Shown here: in pieces, positions 52,289-62,353 of the stretch
How positions within the stretch are numbered: the first letter of the stretch is position 1
How the letters are laid out: each line of letters starts with the position of its first letter
Assembly: GCA_027452245.1 (NCBI GenBank)
Contig: DAIDGW010000249.1
Span: 38,349 to 102,348 of the forward strand
Source of the DNA: Acidobacteriaceae bacterium
GTDB lineage: Bacteria; Acidobacteriota; Terriglobia; Terriglobales; Acidobacteriaceae
Direction: 5' to 3'
DNA: 64,000 nt
The notes under the pieces: model-generated
What the model was told of the DNA's origin: nothing
What the model saw: only the letters and a program-made list of their open reading frames with translations
Database searches by the model: none
Translations under genes and position numbers: made by a program

Positions 52289-55075
52289 ATGGATCGTTCC
52301 TGCTTCGTCTACATGTCTCTGCTTGACATAGCTAATTGTTCATCCTTCATTTCTCAGGTCCGGCACAGTTTCAGAAAGGCGCAGACATTTGTCCGGCGAA
52401 TGCCCCTTCTGGCGGGCATTCTGGTTGCGGGCTGGATGCTGGCAATGAGTCCGCTGTGCAGCGCGCAAGGCGTAGCAGTAAAAGGTAAGGTCACGGACGC
52501 CGGTGGGTCCCCAATCTCCAAAGCAGCCGTGACTTTGACCGATTTGACGACCAATACTGCCGTGCACACGACAACGAACGAAGATGGGCAATTTACCTTC
52601 AAGGGTGTTTTTCCGAACCAACAACTCGTCACCGTCGAAAAGGCCGGATTCGAGTCATTCACGCAGCGCGTTTTGGTCGGGAAAAACACGGATGTCACCG
52701 TCAACCCCATATTAAAGGTGGCAACCCTGTATGAAAGCGTGGTTGTTCGCGGCACGGTCTCTCCCGACGCGAAGCCGGTTCCCACCCGCGAAGATGTGAT
52801 GGCGATTCCGGAAACCATTCGCGTCATCGATCGCAAGCAGGTGGACGCCTCGGGCCCCGTCGCCGGTGGAGCGCAGATGATTCAGTCCACCCCGGGCGCC
52901 AACGTGGTTGGCTATGGAGAGACCGGCGCAACAAAATATACGGTCATCTTGAATGGAATTCAGCAGGGATGGGCGGGGGAGGCAACCAGCTTCACGGCGC
53001 CCGGTTCATTGGGCATCACATTTGATGGCGTCCCGGTTGCAGACCCGGCGACCGGTTTGTGGCAATCGGCGACGATGCCCCAGAACCTCATGATCCAGAA
53101 TCTGGGAGTCACCTACGGCCCGGGCGATCCGGCCACGCGGTGGTATACGAACGTAGGCGGACAAGTGGAATTCACCCCGATCCAACCGACTGAGAGCATG
53201 CACTTCAGTCTGGCTCTTACCGCGGGATCTTTCGGTCAACAGAATCTGGCGTTTGTAATGAATACGGGTGCATTCCATGGGTGGTCCACCGTGTTTGGTG
53301 GCGGAGTGGGACAGGGCGACGACTTCCGTCAGGCTCCGGACGGATTTTCGAACCCGTCTTCAGATGGATCGTTGTTCGGCAAGACCCTGAAGTCGTTCTC
53401 GTCCGGTAGTTTCGCCTTCGGCGCCTATTACGCCAAGGCCGGAGGCTATCGCGCGACCGTAATTCCCATCAACGATGTGGGTTTGGTGGAACCCAACGGC
53501 ACGCACTTCAGCCAGGCCACCAGCGGTTACTACAGCGCCCTGCCATACGACGCCTACAACAAGTACGACACCAACGAAATGTCCATGTTCTACGGCCGCC
53601 AGAACCTTTTCTTGGGCAGTATCACCACCCTGCAAAATATGACATGGTTCACGCACATTCGCCGCTTGCATCGGCGCAATGACGACCTTCTCAGCCAAGG
53701 CGCTCAAGTCGACGAATATAACAATCCCCATAGCAACATGTTCGGCGACCAAATCGACATGTCGGTGGCCTTGCCTCTCAACACGATCGGCTATGGAGGC
53801 TACTTGCTGCATGAGGTGTACAACACCCGCAACAATTTCTACAATCCTGCCTTTGGCGGCTCGGGTGCAGGCGAGGTGATCGGCGCCGGGGCTCGGTTCC
53901 GCTCCGGCTACTTCCAGCAGGATGACCTGGCCTTTTATGCGCAGGATGACTTCCATCCCATCCCGCAGATTCACATCACTCCCGGCCTGCGCGTGGTCGG
54001 TTTCTCCACCAGTTACAGCGATCAGGCACAGCGTGATTTCAGCTTTGCGCCGGGTGTGATTTATTCCACACACTGTGCGCTGTTCCCCGCGGGTCACGAT
54101 CCTTTCAACAACATTCTGGGTACTCCTACCGTAGCTCCTGACGGCAGCACCACCAAGGATCAGGGCTCGCTATGCGGCGGCCATGAGAGCCGCTCATCGA
54201 TTGAGCCCTCGATCAACGTCGGCATCATGCCATATTCGTGGCTCACGCTCTACGGCGGTTATGACGTAACCTTCCGTTCTCCCTCGCTCGGTGGCGGCGG
54301 CGGACAGTTTCAGGCCGTCGATCCGAACTATTACACCCTGGCCAAAGCCGCGTACAGTCAGTTCGGCGGCAAGGTTCACTTCCGGAATGCTCCCGGCTTC
54401 AAAGACTTCATCGCCGGCGTGAATTACTTCCATCTGGATTACACAAATCAGGAAATCGACTTTGAAACCGCTCTGGGATTGCAGATTTCCGGTGGCGGCA
54501 ACTCCACCTATCACGGAGTGGACGCATTCTTTGACGACGATCCCTACCGCAACCTTCACATCTTCATGAATTTCGCGGGAGAGTCGGCCACCTTCACAAA
54601 CTACATCCAGGGCGGTCCCAGCCTGGCGGAGTGTGCTGCGCAGGGACTGACGTGTACTTCCTACAATAACCTTCCCGTTTCCTATGTCCCGAATGTCACC
54701 CTGAATGCGGGAGTTTACTACGGCATCGAGCGCAAGGAACATGTGCTGATCGAGCCGCGTTTCTGGATGGAGTACGTCGGACAGCAGCATCTCTGGTCGA
54801 ACAATACCGGTGGTCCCACCGATCAGACAATGTCCTCGTACGCCACCACCAACGTTTCTTTTGTCGCTCCAATCAGCCTCTTCCGACAGTCCTTCAATTT
54901 ACGGCTTGATCTGATGAATCTGTTCAATACCCGCTACAACCAGTGGGAGTACATCTCCAGCGGCGGGTATTTTGCCTCGCTCGCTCCCACGGGAACCACT
55001 CCTCCGAGCAATTACATCAATGCGTATCCGGGAGCTCCGCGTTCCGTCTACGGGACGATCAGCTATCAGTTCTGA
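52289..55075 (+). CDS. TonB-dependent receptor with carboxypeptidase-regulatory domain
   Basis: A 928-aa outer-membrane receptor. A long N-terminal leader precedes a signal-type helix, LLAGILVAGWMLAMSPLCSA. A CarboxypepD_reg domain follows (about 60-140: VKGKVTDAGGSPISKAAVTL). A plug domain comes next with PETIRVIDRKQVDASGPVAGGAQMIQSTPG and NGIQQGWAGEATSF, and then a barrel ending YGTISYQF. Unlike the Oar-type receptor at 31.6 kb, its plug is close to classical siderophore/cobalamin-type receptors. Start is uncertain: GTG 52265 and ATG 52289 precede the leader, and a start nearer the signal helix is possible. The ligand is unknown, and no TonB or ABC genes adjoin. Confidence 0.9.
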   Translation: MDRSCFVYMSLLDIANCSSFISQVRHSFRKAQTFVRRMPLLAGILVAGWMLAMSPLCSAQGVAVKGKVTDAGGSPISKAAVTLTDLTTNTAVHTTTNEDGQFTFKGVFPNQQLVTVEKAGFESFTQRVLVGKNTDVTVNPILKVATLYESVVVRGTVSPDAKPVPTREDVMAIPETIRVIDRKQVDASGPVAGGAQMIQSTPGANVVGYGETGATKYTVILNGIQQGWAGEATSFTAPGSLGITFDGVPVADPATGLWQSATMPQNLMIQNLGVTYGPGDPATRWYTNVGGQVEFTPIQPTESMHFSLALTAGSFGQQNLAFVMNTGAFHGWSTVFGGGVGQGDDFRQAPDGFSNPSSDGSLFGKTLKSFSSGSFAFGAYYAKAGGYRATVIPINDVGLVEPNGTHFSQATSGYYSALPYDAYNKYDTNEMSMFYGRQNLFLGSITTLQNMTWFTHIRRLHRRNDDLLSQGAQVDEYNNPHSNMFGDQIDMSVALPLNTIGYGGYLLHEVYNTRNNFYNPAFGGSGAGEVIGAGARFRSGYFQQDDLAFYAQDDFHPIPQIHITPGLRVVGFSTSYSDQAQRDFSFAPGVIYSTHCALFPAGHDPFNNILGTPTVAPDGSTTKDQGSLCGGHESRSSIEPSINVGIMPYSWLTLYGGYDVTFRSPSLGGGGGQFQAVDPNYYTLAKAAYSQFGGKVHFRNAPGFKDFIAGVNYFHLDYTNQEIDFETALGLQISGGGNSTYHGVDAFFDDDPYRNLHIFMNFAGESATFTNYIQGGPSLAECAAQGLTCTSYNNLPVSYVPNVTLNAGVYYGIERKEHVLIEPRFWMEYVGQQHLWSNNTGGPTDQTMSSYATTNVSFVAPISLFRQSFNLRLDLMNLFNTRYNQWEYISSGGYFASLAPTGTTPPSNYINAYPGAPRSVYGTISYQF

Positions 55076-55102
55076 CCGATTGCTTGAAGAGTGTCTGCTT
55101 GT

Positions 55103-55153
55103 GGAGTTCGGAATGACGGCCTGAAATCTCTCATTCCGGACTCCGCCCTTTTT
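55103..55153 (+). terminator. Intrinsic terminator after the second receptor
   Basis: GGAGTTCGGAATGA (55103-55116) pairs with TCATTCCGGACTCC (55131-55144) over 14 positions with one G-T pair, followed by GCCC and five T (55149-55153). The best intrinsic terminator in the window, 28 bases after the receptor stop, facing the convergent permease. Confidence 0.8.
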
Positions 55154-55230
55154 GGGCGTTGAGGAATCTGCTGTCAGGTGGGATTGCGAAAGCAGACCTC
55201 GATTCAACTTTCGGCCGGAACACGAACAGG

Positions 55231-57474
55231 TCAGTTGGAAGATGAACCGCCGTCCGTTCGGTTGATCTCTCCCTGCAACTTGTCCAGTAGCTCCGTGCGC
55301 TGCTCGCCTTTCAGTTCGCGCTGCAGTTCTTCGAGCGCGAGCGCCACGATGTGATAGTGATGGGCTCCGGCATATTTCGGGTCGGAAGTGATGTTCAACC
55401 AGAGCTGGTGCATCAGTTCGACATCCTGCGGACGCAGCCGCGGATTGTGCGGTCCCAGCGAATATTCGCGGACTGTGCCGTCGGGCGCAAAGACTTCCAG
55501 CGACAGCCGCGGACGCGGCTCCGGTAATCGCTCCCATGCGTCCCCCGTAAGCTTGGCCTGTCCATCGGCACTCAATTGATTGGAAAGCCCGCAGATCACG
55601 CGGCTGGACTCCAGCCGCTGCGCCGTCACCATAATCGCCTCGAACACGTCGGTCGCTGGAACCACCAGCAGGTGGATCGGTTTGCCTTCCTTTTCCGCAA
55701 CCGCCACGGCGGCGGTGAACAACTCCTGCTCGTAATGATCGAACACCTGGCTGGCGTCGAACACAGTACTGCCGCTGAAAGTGTGCTCGCGATGATAAAG
55801 GCGGGCGCTCATGACCACGACATCCTGCTTGGTGGTAATGGTATGAGCGAGCACCTGGCGCAGGTAATACAGGTTTCGCGGATCCCGCACCGCAACCAGG
55901 ATATTGCCCGGCCGTACCCCCATCGCGCCGCTGCCCAGTTCCTGATTGCCATACACCCGGAACTGATCGAGTTGCTCCGGCTTGCCATGCCGCTCTCTCG
56001 CCACGTGGCGTTCCGAGAGCGTGAAGATCGTGAAGAAGGCCGCGCTGAAAATGATACCGGCGATGGTGGCTTCGTACTTCGTGAACAGGTTGACGATGGC
56101 GGTGATAAACAGAACCGCCGAAATTATCAGCAGGCCAATCGGAATTTCTTTGTTGCCGATGTGCAGGTTGCCCGGAACTCTCCACTCGCGGTTGCCGGGC
56201 TCGGTGAAGCGGAGCACCAGCACGGCCAGCGACTTCATGGCGAAGCTCCAGATCACCCCGAAGGCGTATAGCGCCGCCAGAACATAGACATCGCCCAGGC
56301 TGAGGAAAATCGTGGTCAGCTGCAGGATGACGATCAGATTGATGATGCGGTAACTGGTGCCATAGCGGTGGTGCGGCTTCTGGAACCAGCTGGTCAGTAC
56401 GCCGTCTTCGGCAACGCGATTTAGAACCCCGTTCGCGCCCACGATGGAAGTGTTTTGCGCCCCGGCAAGAATCAGCACTCCCACTAGCACCACGAATCCG
56501 TGAAAGATCAGCCGGGCAACCAGGGGACCGGGGAGGTACATGGTGATTCCGCCAATCAGGTTCGCGAAAAAGCTGGGGCGAACCGAGTCCGGAATCAGCA
56601 TGACCGCGAAGAACGATACCAGCGACGTGAACAGCAGGCTGTAGATGAAGATCACCAGCCCGGTCTTTTCCAGGTTCTTCAGCTTGGGATGCTCGATTTC
56701 GCGGTTGACTTGGGCCAGAGTCTCCTCGCCGCTCATTGCCAGCACCGAATGCCCGAATCCAACAAAAACGAGGATGAAGGTCAGATGGGCGAAGATGGTT
56801 CCGTGCAGCCATCCCACCGATTCTTTGGTAATGGGAATTCCTGCCTTGAATGGACTCGGCGGCAGAGGGGCGGAACTGCGCAGCACGGCGTATCCGGCCC
56901 AGACGATCAGGATGACCACCATCACCGTGGTGATGATCATGATCTGCATTGCTTTCTCGCTGGACTCGTGGATGCCTTGTGTGTTCTTCCACCAGAAGTA
57001 AATGACTACAACAATGGCCAGGGCGGCCGCAAAATAGTTGTCGCTGAAGTGCAGCGGCCGGTGCAGATAAATGGCGATGTCTTTGATGAATCCGGCGAGG
57101 TACTGCCCGGCCGAAACGGCACTGATCGGGCCGGTGAGGACATAATCAAACAGCAGCGCCGAGACCGAGAACTTGGCCAGCCCGCCCCCCATCGCCTCTT
57201 TCACCACACGGTACACGCCACCACGGACGAACATGGAACTGGACTCGATGTAGAGAGCCCGCACCGCGTAGCTGAAAAGCATTACAGCGAGGATGAACCA
57301 GGGGGCACTCTTGCCAATGACTTTTTCGGCGTCTCCACCGGCGTAGTAGGCTGAGGAAGCGAGGTCGGAGAGGACAATCGCCGATGCCCGCCAGAAAGAA
57401 ATGAAGGTCAACATCACCGTGGTGGCGACGAAGACCTTAACCGCTGGTTTGGAACCCTCGACTGAAGCTGCCAT
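55231..57474 (-). CDS. APC-superfamily permease fused to a USP-like domain
   Basis: A 747-aa protein. Residues 1-500 hold about twelve membrane helices of the APC type, with RASAIVLSDLASSAYYAGG at the start, ESSSMFVRGGVYRVVKEAMGG, and VGFGHSVLAMSGEETLAQVNREIEHPKLKN as the conserved cytoplasmic segment. Residues 530-690 are soluble: GNILVAVRDPRNLYYLRQVLAH resembles the first strand and helix of universal-stress-protein folds, and IHLLVVPATDVFEAIMVTAQRLESSRVICG its later part. Such fusions suggest gating of transport by nucleotide or stress signals, an inference. It follows the RDD-protein gene by 106 bp on the same strand. Confidence 0.88.
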   Translation of the reverse strand: MAASVEGSKPAVKVFVATTVMLTFISFWRASAIVLSDLASSAYYAGGDAEKVIGKSAPWFILAVMLFSYAVRALYIESSSMFVRGGVYRVVKEAMGGGLAKFSVSALLFDYVLTGPISAVSAGQYLAGFIKDIAIYLHRPLHFSDNYFAAALAIVVVIYFWWKNTQGIHESSEKAMQIMIITTVMVVILIVWAGYAVLRSSAPLPPSPFKAGIPITKESVGWLHGTIFAHLTFILVFVGFGHSVLAMSGEETLAQVNREIEHPKLKNLEKTGLVIFIYSLLFTSLVSFFAVMLIPDSVRPSFFANLIGGITMYLPGPLVARLIFHGFVVLVGVLILAGAQNTSIVGANGVLNRVAEDGVLTSWFQKPHHRYGTSYRIINLIVILQLTTIFLSLGDVYVLAALYAFGVIWSFAMKSLAVLVLRFTEPGNREWRVPGNLHIGNKEIPIGLLIISAVLFITAIVNLFTKYEATIAGIIFSAAFFTIFTLSERHVARERHGKPEQLDQFRVYGNQELGSGAMGVRPGNILVAVRDPRNLYYLRQVLAHTITTKQDVVVMSARLYHREHTFSGSTVFDASQVFDHYEQELFTAAVAVAEKEGKPIHLLVVPATDVFEAIMVTAQRLESSRVICGLSNQLSADGQAKLTGDAWERLPEPRPRLSLEVFAPDGTVREYSLGPHNPRLRPQDVELMHQLWLNITSDPKYAGAHHYHIVALALEELQRELKGEQRTELLDKLQGEINRTDGGSSSN

Positions 57475-57580
57475 TCTTTAATGATTACGTTGATAGTAAA
57501 GAGAGAAATATGAACACTTGAAGATAGCACAGGCGTAGCGCCTCCGGAATGGCTTCAAGCCTTTGAGAGAGCTAGGGAAA

Positions 57581-58654
57581 TCAGTCTTCCGGTGCGGCCC
57601 CACGATTCCCCTGTCTCGGCCTCGGCTTGAGGAACGTGTGGGTAATGCGATCATGCCAGCACAGCGCGTCTTCATCCAGAAAAAGCCACAAATATCCCAT
57701 CCCGAGTGAAATGGCTGAGAGATAGGAAGCCAGTACCCGGACACGGCGAAGGCGGCGTCGGGCGGCGCTCCCATCGAAGCGAGCCAGTTCGAGCCCGGCG
57801 ACTTTCAGCCCCGGCGTGCTGCCTCGATAGGTCAACATCAGGTACTGGTACGCTCCCCAGAGTAGAAAGGGAACTCCGGCTGCCAGCCCGACCAACTGGA
57901 TTCTCGGGGGCTGCACACCAGTTACTTTCCAGAATACGTACCCGAAAACGGCCGAAGCCAGCGCAACCACGATTCCATCGAAAGCTGCCGCCAGAACGCG
58001 CCGGCCCATGGCAGCGCTCTGCAAGGGAAAATCAATTCCTGGCCGCCGCTCGAGTTGTTTGACCTCTGCCGGTTCAATCGTGATACCGCCGAGCGCCGGC
58101 GGGGGCGGCTCAAATTCCGGAACCTCAAGAATGCGCGGACGATCGATCACCGGCTCGGCCAGTTCATCCGGTGAAGGCACGCGCGGGGTATAAGACGGAA
58201 ATTGTATGATCCGGGCACTTCTGTTGTTCGTCTGCGCAGGCGCGCCGGAGCCGGAATTTTGTGCCGCAAGCGTATTTACCGCAACCGCAGGAGGCTCACT
58301 GACCTGTGGTTCGGTCACGCTTGCAGGAAAACCGTCGAGTGCCAAAGCGTTGTCTGATGCAGGTCCAAAACTGGGCTGCCCTCCGGCGGATCTTTCGGAA
58401 GCCGCAGGTAATACCGGAGCATCAAATTTCAGCCGCAATGATGGGTAGCGCGGCGGGCGAGCTTTCCGCCGGGCGCGGTAGCGGCTCAATCGCTCTGCGA
58501 CTTCGCTGCGCCACACTTCGGACTCCCCCTTGCCGCTCGCATCATCCGAAGATTGAGTCGTTTTGCGACTTTCTTCCAGAGCCGCATTCTCTGAGGAGAA
58601 ATTTTGGGTTTCGGGAGATGTCGCGGTCGGCTCGCTGTACTGATCAGAATTCAT
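57581..58654 (-). CDS. RDD-family membrane protein with long disordered N-terminus
   Basis: A 357-aa protein. The first 205 residues are polar, rich in Ser, Pro, Ala and Arg, and look disordered, with RLSRYRARRKARPPRYPSLRL near residue 60. From about 215 on comes the RDD domain: AAMGRRVLAAAFDGIVVALASAVFG holds the R and D of its name, followed by YRGSTPGLKVAGLELARFDG and a last helix before CWHDRITHTFL. RDD proteins are membrane units of uncertain role, some linked to ion or osmolyte transport. It diverges from lptD, leaving a 200-bp intergenic region, and precedes the APC-USP gene. Confidence 0.88.
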   Translation of the reverse strand: MNSDQYSEPTATSPETQNFSSENAALEESRKTTQSSDDASGKGESEVWRSEVAERLSRYRARRKARPPRYPSLRLKFDAPVLPAASERSAGGQPSFGPASDNALALDGFPASVTEPQVSEPPAVAVNTLAAQNSGSGAPAQTNNRSARIIQFPSYTPRVPSPDELAEPVIDRPRILEVPEFEPPPPALGGITIEPAEVKQLERRPGIDFPLQSAAMGRRVLAAAFDGIVVALASAVFGYVFWKVTGVQPPRIQLVGLAAGVPFLLWGAYQYLMLTYRGSTPGLKVAGLELARFDGSAARRRLRRVRVLASYLSAISLGMGYLWLFLDEDALCWHDRITHTFLKPRPRQGNRGAAPED

Positions 58655-58854
58655 GGGCAGACAATCTTTGCAAAAATAAAAATATGAGGGCCAAGCGAAG
58701 CATACAACTTAACGTCGAGCCGCTCGAATCCTAGCCTTATTCACTACTTTTCCTGTGCGGCGGCGGCATGCTAACTTCACGAAGCCGCATAATTTGCGAG
58801 ACCGTGTGCCTCGCTGGTTTGCAATGAAGATCGATCTGCGATGATTTGGGTCCG

Positions 58855-61446
58855 ATGATCTCCCGCAACAGATTCCTTATCACGGCGACGTGCCTTTGTC
58901 ATCTCATTCTGCTCACCCCACTAGTAACCAGCCAGTTGCAGCCGGAAATTGCGCTAGCCGCGACCCAAAAAAAATCTGAAAAACAGAAAGAGAAGACGAA
59001 AATTCCCGACAATACTCCTTGTGCGGAGCAGGCGAAACTCCGTCCCGACGAGCCGACCCTTTGCGCCATCCAGCAGGAGAAGGTTGGGGACATTTATAAG
59101 CTGCACGGTGCCGCGGAAGTCTACTATCACGATTACATCCTCAAAGCCGATGAGATGACGTACAACTCCGATACCGGCGACGCCACCGCCGAAGGACATC
59201 TCTCCCTCGATGGGGGGCCGAATGACGATCACATCCGCGCCAGTCGCGGCAGCTACAACCTGGAAACCGAGACTGGCAAATTCTATGACGCGACCGGTAC
59301 CACAGGATTACAATTTCAGGCCAACCGTGTCCTGCTGACCTCGACCTCGCCATTTGCCTTCACCGGCAAGATCGTCATTAAAGACAAGCCCGAACACTAC
59401 ATGGTCTACGACGGAACCGTGACCAGTTGTTCGCTGCCGCATCCGAAGTGGCTCTTTGAGGCGCATAAGGTCAAAGTCGATGTGGGTGGCAATGCCGAAC
59501 TCTACAACAGTATTTTCGTCCTGCACGGCGTCCCCATTTTCTATTTCCCCTTTGCGACCCATCCTGTGCAGCCGGAAGCCCGCAAGTCGGGATTCCTGAT
59601 TCCGACCGTCAGCCGATCTTCGATTCGAGGAAATGTCATCGGCGACGCCTTCTACTGGGCGATGAATCGCAGCATGGATGGCAATATCGGCGCGCAGTAT
59701 TTCTCGCTTCGTGGATGGGAGCAGCAAGGCCAGTTTCGCGCGCGTCCCAGCGATCATTCCTATATCGACCTGACCTATTTCGGCGTCATCGATCGCGGCA
59801 TCGGCTCGCCACCGCAAAAACAGGGAGGCGAGGAGCCCATGCTGAAGGCAGTCGGCACTCTGGGCGGCTTCCGCAGCGTCGCCGACATCGATTATCTGAG
59901 CTCATACTTATTCCGCGAAGCCTTCAGCGACGCTTTCACCGAGGCGGTCAACTCTGAAGTCAAGTCGAGCGCGTTCATGACGCGCTCGCGCGACGGGTTC
60001 TTTCTCAGCGGATTCCTCGGCCGCTATCAGAACTTTCAGCTCACCAGTTGCCCCAATCCCAGCCCGTCGTCGTTGACCTGCCCCACGACCAGTACCGCGG
60101 TCACGCAACAGGCGGTCACCATCAATCACCTGCCCGCGTTCGAGTTCGACGGCATCAATCAGCGAATCGGAGACTCACATGTCTACTGGTCGCTCGATAC
60201 AAATCTTGCCGATCTTTCCCGCAGCGGGCCGGGATATCCCACCGTGCATCCGACCGGCAGATTCGACCTCAATCCTCAGATCTACCTGCCCCTGCTTTAT
60301 CACGGATGGTCGCTGCGCCCGGCGCTCACCTTGCATGAAACCTACTACACCAAGCGGCTGATCAGCGGTGGCACTCCGCTGGAAACCACGGCGGATACTC
60401 CCCTGAACCGGCAGGCCCTGCAAACGGATGTGGAACTGCGTCCACCAACCCTGGAGCGGGTCTTCCAAAAAGAGTTTCTCGGGCGCAAGTGGAAGCACGT
60501 CATCGAACCGCTGGTGAATTACCGCTACGTGAAGGGCGTCAACGGATTCCAGAACATTCTGCGCTTCGATGATCGCGACATTCTCAGCGATACTAACGAA
60601 GTCTTGTATGGATTCACGACCCGCCTGTTCGCCAAACGCTTGGGACCGCCCAAACCTTGCGAAACCCAGATGTCGGCGCTGCTGATCGGAAACGCGGCGC
60701 CGGAGCAGACCACTCCCTGGGGAGGCACGCCTCGCACCGAGCAGCAGAATTGCCTGGATCGTCCGGCGACCCGCGAAGTTGTAAACTGGCAGGTCTTCCA
60801 GAAATTTTTCGCCGATCCGAACTTCGGGGGAGCGCTGGTACCCGGGCAGCGCAATGTGTTTGCCACCACCATCGATCTGACCGGGATTGCCTTTGCCACC
60901 GAGCCACGCCACTTGTCTCCGCTGGTTTCGCGCCTGCGCGTGCAAACCAGCGAACGCACCGACGCCGAATGGGACGCCGACTACGATTTCCAACTTGGAC
61001 GCCTGAATGCCAGCACCTTGCTGGTGAATTACCACATGGGACCATTCACCATCGGCGGAGGTGACGCCTTCCTGCAGGTTCCGCTGACGCCGCAGCCGCA
61101 CCTGGTGAACTTTCCTTCCGGGACGATTTCGCCCACTTGCAGCGTTCCCACGCAAATCAAAGCCGGCACCTGCACCTTCCAGCAATTCCGCGTGGGCCTG
61201 GGATACGGTGACCTTAGCCGGCGCGGATTCAGCGCCGCCAGCAGCTTTGGCATCGATGGCGAAACCGGCATCCTGCAGTTCGCCAGCGCGCAAACCTCCT
61301 ACAACTGGGACTGCTGCGGAGTGACGCTCGAGTATCGCCGCTACTATCTCGCCAATGTGCGCAACGAAAATCTCTACCGCTTCAATTTCACCCTCGCCAA
61401 CATCGGCTCCTTTGGCAACCTGCGCCACCAGGACCGCCTCTACTGA
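58855..61446 (+). CDS. lptD: LPS-assembly protein LptD
   Basis: An 863-aa outer-membrane protein that inserts lipopolysaccharide into the outer leaflet together with LptE. A signal peptide (about 1-38) precedes a Lys-rich linker and the OstA/LptA-like periplasmic domain (about 75-200: AEVYYHDYILKADEMTYNSDTGDATAEGHL). Then comes the barrel, opened by HGVPIFYFPFATHPVQPEARKSGFLIP, the family hallmark. It ends in LRHQDRLY. TTG 58846 is an alternative start, but ATG 58855 (MISRNRFLI) begins the signal peptide. Its presence shows an LPS-type Gram-negative envelope. larE follows after 69 bp on the same strand. Confidence 0.92.
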   Translation: MISRNRFLITATCLCHLILLTPLVTSQLQPEIALAATQKKSEKQKEKTKIPDNTPCAEQAKLRPDEPTLCAIQQEKVGDIYKLHGAAEVYYHDYILKADEMTYNSDTGDATAEGHLSLDGGPNDDHIRASRGSYNLETETGKFYDATGTTGLQFQANRVLLTSTSPFAFTGKIVIKDKPEHYMVYDGTVTSCSLPHPKWLFEAHKVKVDVGGNAELYNSIFVLHGVPIFYFPFATHPVQPEARKSGFLIPTVSRSSIRGNVIGDAFYWAMNRSMDGNIGAQYFSLRGWEQQGQFRARPSDHSYIDLTYFGVIDRGIGSPPQKQGGEEPMLKAVGTLGGFRSVADIDYLSSYLFREAFSDAFTEAVNSEVKSSAFMTRSRDGFFLSGFLGRYQNFQLTSCPNPSPSSLTCPTTSTAVTQQAVTINHLPAFEFDGINQRIGDSHVYWSLDTNLADLSRSGPGYPTVHPTGRFDLNPQIYLPLLYHGWSLRPALTLHETYYTKRLISGGTPLETTADTPLNRQALQTDVELRPPTLERVFQKEFLGRKWKHVIEPLVNYRYVKGVNGFQNILRFDDRDILSDTNEVLYGFTTRLFAKRLGPPKPCETQMSALLIGNAAPEQTTPWGGTPRTEQQNCLDRPATREVVNWQVFQKFFADPNFGGALVPGQRNVFATTIDLTGIAFATEPRHLSPLVSRLRVQTSERTDAEWDADYDFQLGRLNASTLLVNYHMGPFTIGGGDAFLQVPLTPQPHLVNFPSGTISPTCSVPTQIKAGTCTFQQFRVGLGYGDLSRRGFSAASSFGIDGETGILQFASAQTSYNWDCCGVTLEYRRYYLANVRNENLYRFNFTLANIGSFGNLRHQDRLY

Positions 61447-61515
61447 AGACCTCACAGTAATCGCAATCCGCAGGCTTCCCGAGCCACTCCCTGCTACCAT
61501 GTGGAGGGAAACGCC

Positions 61516-62349
61516 ATGACTCTCCAGCAAAAACAGGCGCAACTGGAATCCGCCCTGCGCGCCGCCGGACGCCTGCTGATCGCCTACTCTGGCGGAGTCG
61601 ATTCGGCGTTTCTGGCCTGGTCGGCGCATCGCGTGCTCGGCGACCATATGCTGGCGGTGCTGGCCGATTCTCCCAGCCTGGCCCGCACCCATCTCCGTGA
61701 CGCCCTCGATTTCGCCGCCGAGCAGCATATCCCGGTGGAAGTGATCGCCACCGCCGAGATGGATCGCCCCGATTACGTCCGCAACGACGGGCAGCGCTGC
61801 TTTCATTGCAAAGACGAATTGTTCGCCGCCATGGAGAACGTCCGCGCCCAACGCGGCTTCGATGCCATCGCCTACGGCGTGAATCTTGACGATCAGGGAG
61901 ACTTCCGCCCCGGTCAGCAGGCCGCCCGCCAGCACCGCGTACTTACCCCGCTCCTCCACGCCCAACTGACCAAGCAGGATATCCGCGAACTGGCCCGCGC
62001 CGCCGGATTGCGCGTCTGGGAGAAACCCGCCTCCGCCTGCCTTTCATCCCGCATCGAGTACGGGCGTCCCGTCACCCGCGAAGCCCTGGCCATGGTCGAG
62101 CAGGGAGAAGATGCGCTGCGCCGCCTCGGATTCCGCCAGTTCCGCGTCCGCCACCACGGAGAAATTGCTCGCATCGAGATCGCCCGCGAAGAAATGGTCC
62201 GCGCCTTCACTCCCGAGATGGCCGCCGAATTCACCCGCGTCTTCAAAGCTCTCGGATTCAAGTTCGTCACGCTCGACCTCGAAGGCTTCCGCTCGGGATC
62301 GATGAATTCGCTCTTGCCGGCCGAAGTGCTGGTCCGCCACGCCGGATAG
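61516..62349 (+). CDS. larE: ATP-dependent sacrificial sulfur transferase LarE
   Basis: A 277-aa PP-loop enzyme that builds the nickel-pincer cofactor by donating sulfur from its own cysteine. The ATP pyrophosphatase motif SGGVDS is at 25-30, and RCFHCKDELF (from 94) is the conserved mid-protein motif. ASACLSSRIEYG places Cys175 where L. plantarum LarE has sacrificial Cys176, so this is the single-cysteine type rather than a cluster-containing variant. ATG 61516 is preferred over GTG 61501 because GGAGG lies just before it. No larA, larB or larC is visible nearby, so its partners must be elsewhere or its product differs. Confidence 0.93.
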   Translation: MTLQQKQAQLESALRAAGRLLIAYSGGVDSAFLAWSAHRVLGDHMLAVLADSPSLARTHLRDALDFAAEQHIPVEVIATAEMDRPDYVRNDGQRCFHCKDELFAAMENVRAQRGFDAIAYGVNLDDQGDFRPGQQAARQHRVLTPLLHAQLTKQDIRELARAAGLRVWEKPASACLSSRIEYGRPVTREALAMVEQGEDALRRLGFRQFRVRHHGEIARIEIAREEMVRAFTPEMAAEFTRVFKALGFKFVTLDLEGFRSGSMNSLLPAEVLVRHAG

Positions 62350-62353
62350 CGAC

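Noticed and set aside
54899..56992. Long minus-strand frame overlapping the APC-USP gene in another phase
   Set aside because: The translation is low-complexity Arg/Gly/Ala/Ser-rich, and the true reading in the other phase is a clear transporter. It is a shadow frame.
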